Assembly: GCA_007922305.1 (NCBI GenBank) | Contig: ML677366.1 | Span: 12,213,132 to 12,277,131 of the forward strand | DNA from: Dermatemys mawii | Taxonomy: Eukaryota; Chordata; Testudines; Dermatemydidae | Direction: 5' to 3' | DNA length: 64,000 nucleotides | In this document: one piece after another, positions 57,026-64,000 of the stretch | Numbering within the stretch: position 1 is the first letter of the stretch | How the letters are laid out: every line of letters begins with the position of its first letter | Program-made: the position numbers and the translations under genes | Notes under the pieces: generated by a model | Told to the model about the DNA's origin: nothing | The model's database searches: none | Seen by the model: the letters and a program-made list of their open reading frames with translations, nothing else

Positions 57026-57067
57026 GCACTCTCTCTGGAAGTGCCCTTCCTGTCCACCATCATAACA
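57026..57067 (-). pseudogene. Gag CCHC zinc-knuckle remnant
   Basis: Fourteen codons read CYDGGQEGHFQREC. The retroviral-type knuckle is C-x2-C-x4-H-x4-C, and here the second cysteine is glycine while C1, H9 and C14 are in place. It is followed by PYMDCNYGQVW and a stop after ARKR, the expected gag-to-protease transition of this element type. Confidence 0.75.
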
Positions 57068-57272
57068 TCCGTCACGATTTCCCCCTGTAGGTGTGGTGGC
57101 CTTGGAAATGCTCCGTCCACCCGGTGGGTCATCTCTGCCCCATGTAAGGGTTTTTCCGACTGGTCCCTTGCACTGGGTGCTGCCTGGGATTCCTCCCTTC
57201 AGTCTTGTGAGGCCCCCGACCTAGTGACACATCTTCCCCACCAGCAGCCAGACCAGACTGAGCTGCTCTGCT

Positions 57273-57285
57273 GGCTTTTATAGCC
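57273..57285 (-). promoter_or_regulatory. TATA box in the LTR-like region
   Basis: GGCTATAAAAGCC on the minus strand lies about 110 bp inside the presumed LTR start and upstream of GCAGAGCAGCTCAGTC, a suitable position for an LTR core promoter. Confidence 0.6.
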
Positions 57286-57394
57286 TGCTTCCAGCTGGAG
57301 CATGCCCAGCAGATCCGGGGGTGTGTGGCCTCCTCAGCTAAGAGAGAAGGGTTAACCCCTGCTATACCAATGCGGGGCTGATGCACCCTGTCAC

Positions 57395-58900
57395 ATCATG
57401 CAACACTGGTGCATGCAACAGTATTAAGAGGTGTCATTTAGACAACACATTGCATCACCAAATACAGATATTTCATTATATTGACATGATTCATCATGGC
57501 ATATACATTCATCCTGAATGACAAGCAGCAAAGGGAAGCTACTTTAAGTATCTGAAGTGGGATTGGAGATGGAAGAGAAGTGGGGAAGCTCACATGAACT
57601 TTGTCAAACCATAAAACACACTAGGAGGAGTTAATTTAGATTTGAAACTTGGGCTGAGATTGGTGGCTGTTTTATTTTTTTCCAAACCTGTTCTCCCATG
57701 TAAATTCTAAATATAGCACAGTTGTTGCTCCTGCTGTAGCTATATATGACCAGAGTACAAACAATGTAACAAGTTGCATCACCTACAGAAACAGCAGGAC
57801 ACAAATATACTCTGTGCAAGGGAATCCAAATAGCAGCCTTAGGCATTCATTGATTCAGAAGGGGCTTGGTAAAGCAGAATTGGGATTTATGAAAATAAGG
57901 TTGTGCCTTTCAATGATTTTCAGCTGATTTTATGCAAAAAGAAACCTAAGGATCAGAGCAGTGAGACACGCAAGGCTAAAGTCTCTGAAATCCCTGTAGG
58001 CCTTATTATGTGTATAAGGAGACAGACAGCACGTATTCCAGGGCCAGGGAAGCTATTGCTTTTGATTTAAGGGTAATTAAAGCATGTGAGTGACAGCAAA
58101 GATGACATGTGATGCATCAGGCAACTTTTTTCCATTTAGTTTCCTGCTCAGAGAACTCGTCTGCATCCTGGATGAAGGATAATGTCTCCTACCTCTTTGC
58201 TTCCATCTTCACATGAACAGCAGGTCCCTCTGCTTCTGACATTTGGAGAGCGTAGCTGGGGCTCACCTCCTGGACAGCATCTAGGCCCCTGGTCCTTCTC
58301 CCAGTGAAGTAATTAGAAAAACTCCCCATGATTCAGTGGCACGGGGTCAAGTACAAGGAGCATGAGAATTGCTATAGCAGAAAAAAGTGATTGGACTTCA
58401 AAGGGAGACTGGTAGGGAAGTGAGTGATACCCTTTACTGGAACACTTTCGTTAAAGGGTGGTGCAGTATAAACATAGGGAGAGGGACTGTGCATTCATTT
58501 TTTCAGTCTCTCTGATGGCTCATTTTGGCTCCAAAGCCAACAAAAGTCAAAGCAAGTGCTGAGTATTCATGAATGAATGGCCAGGTTTTAGTAAGTGTGT
58601 AGTTGCACAATTGTGGGTGCAGCTCCTGTGAGTCCGTGCCCAGTCGCATCAATGATGAGCAGTCATGGGTCTAACTGGATGTTTGCACAGGCAGTTGCTG
58701 TGCATTTGCATGCAATTACACAGATAAGGTGAGCAACTGAAGGCACACACGCTGCTGGAAATCTGGCCCTGAGTATGTATGTAGTAGGTTGGGGTGTTCA
58801 CAGGCTGGCAAGTAAGCTGGTATGGTCAGATATGCCATAGCATTTAGACATTTATTGCCAGTCCACTGTACCAGAAAGACACATGTTCAAGAATGATCTG
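57395..58900. other. No gene recognised
   Basis: No long frame and no repeat was assigned in these 1.5 kb. Confidence 0.5.
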
Positions 58901-59342
58901 CAGAGCCTTGCACAAATGCAAATTTATATCCACAGATGCAGATATCCGAGAATGGAAAGTGGCATCTGCAGACCTGCAGGGCCCTCCTGGGAGCAATGGC
59001 AAAAGGAGCAGAACATGGGGTCACTGCTCCCAGGAGGCAGCGCCCTGCACCAGCAGCTTCTCCAACGCAGCTGTGCCACTTCCAGCCCCTCCCCCACCCC
59101 TTCCACACAGCTGCGTCTCCTATCTGGGGTCTGTACAGCCCCACTGGAGGGTAGGGCTGGGATTGGGACTGGGGGCAGTACAGTCATGCTGGAGGAGCTG
59201 CTGGCACGGGGTGCTGGCTTCTGGGAGCAGTGGCCCTACGTTCTGCTCCTTTTGCTGCTGCGGTTCCCGGGAGAGCCCTGTGATTTCTATCCATGGATAT
59301 CCACATCCGTGGGTATAAATTTGTATCTGCACAGGGCTCTAG
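58901..59342. mobile_element. Long foldback non-autonomous DNA transposon
   Basis: The left end CAGAGCCTTGCACAAATGCA, then AATTTATATCCACAGATGC, pairs with the right end GCACAGATACAAATTTATAC..., ending in AGGGCTCT on the plus strand. Internal GGAGCAATGGCAAAAGGAGCAGAAC and CACTGCTCCCAGGAGG blocks pair with GTTCTGCTCCTTTTGCTGCTGC and CTGGGAGCAGTGG. The four or more overlapping frames of 70-163 codons on both strands are by-products of the GC-rich foldback. No TSD is evident. Confidence 0.75.
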
Positions 59343-59511
59343 TCATGGAACATTTTTTGGGAGGGGGGGCCTAGTCTGGGCATGGATACCATGCCATTAA
59401 GAGTTACAATCTACTTGCACCACTGGGTGTCCAAGCTTTGCAACAAATGAGGTTCACTCTTGGCAGCTTGCAAGGGACTCGGAGGTCACCTCTGATGTGC
59501 CAATAAAAGTA

Positions 59512-59690
59512 CACCAGACCCTCTCTAGAACCTGGGATTTGGGATCCATGCCAAGTACCACATTATAGCAGGGACCGCGTTAAAATGAAATTATATTTTT
59601 GTGACCGAATTAAATTTGGGATCCATGGCCGCCACCGCATTCTCTCTGAATTCGCGTTATATAGACGTGCTTTCTAGCAAGGGTCCGCTG
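59512..59690. mobile_element. Tigger-like short element with TA target duplication
   Basis: The left end CACCAGACCCTCTCTAGAACC and the right end GCTTTCTAGCAAGGGTCCGCTG are imperfect inverted repeats. TA flanks both sides (59510-59511 and 59691-59692). An internal ATTTGGGATCCATG is duplicated (about 59525 and about 59612). It is 179 bp and non-coding. Confidence 0.72.
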
Positions 59691-59692
59691 TA

Positions 59693-61317
59693 CTTACATT
59701 TTAGGAATAAAAGATGCATGCACATAGGGCTGATGATTGCTTGTGTTCTTATATCTGCTTTAATCACTGAACAAAATGACTTGTAGACCTGCATTCACGA
59801 GCAGTGAAAGAAAAATGCCCAAGGCGTTCACAGGGCCATTTAGAGAGAAAGAGCAAGCCGGGCATTGACATGTCAGAATCATTAGCCTCCGCTAGCTGCA
59901 CCTCCATGTCTAACGTTCGGCAAAGCGAAAGGTGGTCACGGGTGGTCTAGCTCTCTGTGGGCAGCAGCCAGCCCTGGGGCTGCAATCTGGGTGCCTTACA
60001 CTAAATTGATTTTCCTTTTGTGGATCCTCAGTACAAAGCTCTTAAGCAACAGAACCTTCTGAGGGAAGCCAGGGACTCCGTAAAGACCCTGCGAGGTGGA
60101 CTTCAGCCTTTATCTTCCTAGATTTATATGATGAGGATTTGGGGTGAAGTAAAGATAGGGAGCATGACTGATTGATTATGGGCGAACCTTATTGACGAAC
60201 TTCCCCATGTGAATGGAATGATCAGTTATTCTGAAGCAAGAGGTTGCAGGGATAGGAATGCCCAGTTCTCCCCCTGATGAGTGCCACTCCAGTTGTGTTG
60301 CTCTTGTCCCCTATTTCTGGAGGTGGAACTGAAGTTTGTATGGTAAAGAAAGGATTGGAAGGAAATTGAGAGCTGCTAGACATGGGATCTATATTCTCTG
60401 ACATGACAAATCACACAAGATAAGATCGACTACTATCGTATCACAAAACCAAGCTGAAGATGCCTGTACTGTTCCCGTCCATTAATACCTGTTGTAGAGC
60501 CCTAGCTGAGACAAGTTATTCATGAGGAAAATTGAAAATGTGTGAGGGAGGGCGGGAGAGGCAGTGAATATTTGCTCTTTGCAGAAACTGTGATCTGTAA
60601 CGGTCAGATATGACGTGGTGTGATCAGATGGGCCCTGCTAGCTTTAATAACCGCTTCCGGCTGCTGTTATAACGAAAAGTGCTTTTCTTTATATTGCAGT
60701 GTCCTGTATTTACATAGGCCTTTCTGTGTCTTGCACTATGAGCAGGGGTTTTCTTCTGTGTTTGGTCTGTTGTAAAGCACCATATATATTTACCACATTA
60801 TACAATTACAGTTATAATAAGGAATGATGGACTCTGAATCCCTTATGACCTCTAGTATGGTAGTATAAATAGAAGAGAGTTAGAATTGAGGTCCTGTTAG
60901 ATCAGGATAAATGTATTGGACTTGCTGAAAATTCAGCAGTGAATCAGCTGGTATAATACTAGAAGGTCATGTGCAAGATCCATCACCCTCCCCCCTTGCC
61001 CATCAGGTCTCCTGTAGAGCTTCTAGCTTGAACTTGACTTAAAACATCCCTGTCTATTCCAGTCCTGCCAACCCCTACACACTCATACATGCAACCTTGT
61101 AAATGTATCCCATTCTTGGCCCACAGCTCATACATTTGGTGTTGTCCTGAACCCCCACATAACTCTGCCCAGGAACTTCAGTCCTTACCTGCATCATGCC
61201 CCACTATTCCAATCCTGGGCTGCTCATGCAGCTTTACCAAAGCACTTCTCCTGTAATCTGCAGCACACCCTGCTACTCCAGTTACTGGGCTGCTTTGAGA
61301 GTAGCATACGATAAGGT
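59693..61317. other. No confirmed gene; one weak exon candidate
   Basis: At 60032-60121 a 29-codon frame ending in TAG follows a pyrimidine-rich CTCAG acceptor-like site and contains ALKQQNLLREARDSVKTL, which could be helical. I cannot assign it to a gene. Nothing else was recognised. Confidence 0.3.
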
Positions 61318-61600
61318 GCAATATCTGGGTGGTTGAGGTGTTTGACTATCATCCTGAAGGGCGTTGGTTAAAGTCTCATGTGATCTCACACTGAAAGATC
61401 ACCTCTAGTTCACTCAGCTGCAAAATGGATTCCTGATCCCTTTGGTAAGGATAGTTGGACATAATGCTGGCCACATCACTGTTGTGTGGACTAGTGGCTG
61501 TGAAACTGAACATGCCTTAACAGCATCAGCAGCCATTGGCTTGGGGACACTTTGAGCAGTGGCATACAATCACATTGTATTGTGGGGTGCATTTGGAGAT
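61318..61600 (+). repeat. tRNA-derived SINE-like element
   Basis: GGTGGTTGAGGTGTTTGACTAT has the look of a pol III A box region, and GGGCGTTGGTTAAAGTCTCATG resembles a B box (GGTTCAAATCCCA in relatives). The body continues with TCACCTCTAGTTCACTCAGCTGCAAAATGGATTCCTGATCCC. It differs from the MIR at 45593. Confidence 0.5.
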
Positions 61601-63540
61601 GCTGGCAGATAGTACTGTTTTGAACCCCATGCAATAGACTTGCTGCCAGAAAGGAAATATTTAATTCCATTTACTTTTCCCAATATTTGGATACCTGTAA
61701 ACTCCCCCCACCACCGCAACATTTCCTGATCCCCCATCTAACTTGATCTAAATGATTGAACTCCAATTCAAACTGATTCAGACAGCCCATCAGTCGCCTT
61801 CTCCTCCATCCCAGGGGTTTGCCTTGGGGAAATTGTCCAGCAGCAAGGCATCCAGTCTGTAACACTCCGCAGCTCCCCTCCCCTGAATGTAAGAAGTGTT
61901 CAGTGGGGGCTCAGCTTGGGTATTTAACAGACAGCTCAATACTCCTGGTGGAAGGTGAGGTGCTCATACGAGGCTGTAATGACTAGCTGTCAGGGAGATG
62001 CATGGTGTCCTTTCTACAGCCAAACACAAAATAGATGAGGGTGATGGTGGTATTTCTCTGAGCCCTTAATTAGAGCTTTGATATGGGAAATGCACAAGTG
62101 GAGACATTTTCCATCATCGCTGTTGGGGAGGGAGGTTGCAGGGCACTGAAGTTGCATTAACGCTCACTATCCCATGCACCATTCGCTGGGATTTGTGTTC
62201 ACCTTCTGCTAGGCAACACTCTCCTGCACTCACTTTTGCATTTTAGTATCACTTTTAATATTGGCCAAAGTGTGAAAAAGAAAAAGTCCCTCAGGCTCCT
62301 ATGAGAAGAGGCGAGAGATCCATTTTACTCCCTTTATGTCTCCACATCTCATTGCAACCAATTCAGCACTCAGGAAAAGGCCACAGCCTTCTCTCCCTTG
62401 GAACCGTAAAGACCGTCAGCTAATCGCACCAGAATGACCTGTGGAGTCTCCCCTATTTGCCACCCTTCCACCATCCGAGAAGACCAAGAAAACACGGAGT
62501 CCCCTGTGCCAGATTCAGGCTTTGGCAGGTAGACAGCAACAACAGGAGGTAGATACAGACAGCTGTGCAGGGAAGGAAATGGTGATATAAATACATGTTT
62601 AATTGTGGCTTAATTACAATTACTTACTAGGCTACGTTTATTTAAATGCAGTGCAATTAGAGTGAGACCTTGATTTAATCACAGTTTTATCAGACATGGT
62701 TACCACCTTTTCTTTCGCTTCCTTTTCCGACTCCTTCGTACATTCCCTTTCTCATTTTCCTCCTCAACTTGCCCCAGCAAATTAAACACCAACCCCTGAA
62801 GGAAGCAGAAGATTCAATAGCATAGTGGCTGCTGGCCCAGAATTCTCTCCTTGGGAATTGTGAAACCCCCACACTCTCCTGATGAGCTGTTACTCTTCCT
62901 TAGCAGCTAATGATAATGGATCCTCATTAGCTTTGAATGACTTATCAGAAATATAATTCATAGCTGATGGCAGACCTCATAACCCAGCCGCTCACAGTGA
63001 GTAAATTATATAGGCCCAGTCATAAGAGATGGATTGTGCCTTATGATCTACCTTTGGAGAGATTCCACATCCTGTTACAATCAGTGCTCGCTTTGTGTTC
63101 ACTCTGTGATCTAGGTGAACACAGAGGGGGGTTGCGTGGGTGAAACCTCTTAAATAGCTGACCGCAGCCCCCATCATTTAGCATTATCCAGCCTCTTTTT
63201 CTTTTAATTGCTATTGTTCTGACCTTGGCATGGCAGCAGCTTGGTCACTTGGCTTCCTTGGGAGACAATAGCCCCCATTATAAGCCGAAGCATTCCTGTT
63301 GTTAGTGGTATTTTCCAGCTTAGGGGGTAAGGTAGAACATGCATCCTCTACTCACCTGGTCTGAGGCAATGTGAAGCCCTGAGGATGCACAGAATCCAGT
63401 CTCTGCACTCTCCTGAGCATAGAGACTGCAGCTGTGAGATGCACCTGTGTGGGCTGTGCAGGAATGAGCATCCTCCACTCCTCTGTAAGAACCAGTCACA
63501 ATCTGGCCCTATGTAATCCAGCCTCAAAACCACCCCATAA
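61601..63540. other. No gene; TAATTA-rich candidate regulatory block at 62570-62700
   Basis: TTTAATTGTGGCTTAATTACAATTACTTACTAGG, then ATTTAAATGCAGTGCAATTAG and TTGATTTAATCACAG, hold many homeodomain-type sites in 130 bp. This may mark a conserved enhancer, but conservation was not tested. Confidence 0.35.
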
Positions 63541-63544
63541 AACA

Positions 63545-63840
63545 GGTGGGCAAGTACAATTGTTCCCATTTTAGAGATGAGGAAAGTGAGGCACAGAGAG
63601 GCGGAGCAGAGTTTCCAGTCTAAATAGATAAGACAAACAAAGGAGGGGAGGAGAAACAGAGATTTGCCAGCACTCACATAATAATTCAGTAGCAGTGCTG
63701 GGATTAGAACACAGGAGGAGTCCTTGGCTCCTAGACTAATACTATGTCACCTGGACCATTCCACCTAGCATACAGAGCATGGTGACCAGGGTTGGGCTCC
63801 CATTGTGCTAGGTATTGTACAAACATAAGAATGAACTGGA
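63545..63840 (-). repeat. MIR-type SINE, reverse orientation, with a tail fragment
   Basis: TTCCCATTTTAGAGATGAGGAAAGTGAGGCACAGAGAGGCGGAGCAGAG, then GTAGCAGTGCTGGGATTAGAACACAGGAG, is reverse-complement MIR with its B box region. At 63785-63835, GACCAGGGTTGGGCTCCCATTGTGCTAGGTATTGTACAAACATAAG is the old tail also seen at 20135. Confidence 0.78.
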
Positions 63841-64000
63841 GTTGCACATGCCAAGGCATCTTGTGTTAGAACAGTGAGGAATGTTACCTCTTTTTCTGTA
63901 TGATAATGGTCAGGTCACTCCTGGGGCTAATTTGCATTCGGAGGTGGTCACTTCAGGGCATGAATGGTGCCATCCATTGGGTGGAAATTCAGAGCAGAAT

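Larger units (their letters stand above)
56030..57394 (-). mobile_element. Ty3/Gypsy LTR retrotransposon remnant, probably Gmr1-type
   Basis: On the minus strand an LTR-like start at about 57394 (TGACAGGGTGCATCAGCCCCG) is followed by a TATA box. Next come a gag zinc-knuckle remnant (57067-57026), a protease-region remnant (about 56960-56830), the pre-integrase segment, an HHCC-like part and the start of the integrase core (to about 56190). A second GGGGTGTATCAGCCCCACG near 56024-56042 may be the start of the other LTR. Gag is mostly deleted and no RT/RNase H is present. Protease leads into the integrase region within about 170 nt, as in Gmr1-like elements where integrase precedes RT. Confidence 0.78.

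Noticed and set aside
58883..59374. 163-codon plus-strand frame with several overlapping frames
   Set aside because: It coincides with the foldback transposon, whose inverted halves create mirrored open frames on both strands.
61318..61400. A functional tRNA gene
   Set aside because: A and B box-like motifs are present, but no cloverleaf can be formed and SINE body sequence follows.
1..64000. CRISPR array, bacterial operon or phage content
   Set aside because: There are no regularly spaced repeats and no bacterial-type gene organisation. The repeats are vertebrate retroelements and DNA transposons.

Overview
The window is repeat-rich, non-coding vertebrate DNA. I found no intact host protein-coding gene, rRNA, tRNA or CRISPR array. 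The repeats point to a sauropsid, most likely a turtle: a long copy of a CR1 LINE of turtle type, Penelope-like elements (PLEs), many short hAT-like non-autonomous transposons with 8-bp target-site duplications (TSDs), Tigger-like elements and MIR/CORE-type SINE remnants. That assignment comes from remembering repeat families and was not tested by a search. The window is probably intergenic or a large intron.

Layout. 1-4.6 kb: unique DNA with a foldback element and two hAT-like elements. 4.6-6.85 kb: a decayed CR1 on the minus strand with endonuclease and reverse transcriptase (RT) parts but no 3' end. 8.4-13.5 kb: short CR1 and PLE tails, two non-autonomous DNA elements, and a hAT-like element inside a CR1 tail. 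13.8-27 kb: mostly unique, with old SINE-like tails, a hAT-like copy and a possible conserved non-coding block near 23 kb. 27-31.6 kb: a 766-bp hAT-like element, a two-layer hAT nest and a second LINE remnant. 33.6-34.8 kb: a hAT-like element and a compact PLE with inverted ends and 12-bp flanking repeats. 36.5-41.4 kb: a Tigger-like element, microsatellite DNA and AT-rich repeats. 42.5-44.0 kb: a PLE carrying three secondary insertions, one nested inside another. 45.6-52.9 kb: MIR, hAT and AT-rich elements and one with 9-bp TSDs. 56.0-57.4 kb: the 5' part of a Ty3/Gypsy retrotransposon in which integrase appears to follow protease directly, as in Gmr1-type elements. 58.9-63.9 kb: a long foldback element, a second Tigger-like element, a tRNA-type SINE and a reversed MIR.

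The most interesting signal is in the PLEs. Their terminal repeats contain a hammerhead-ribozyme-like core (CTGANGA, a helix, then GAAA, then a short hairpin) in two sequence families. Two separate insertions in the plus-strand family have the same geometry: inverted arms with the longer arm on the left, flanked by perfect 12-bp direct repeats.
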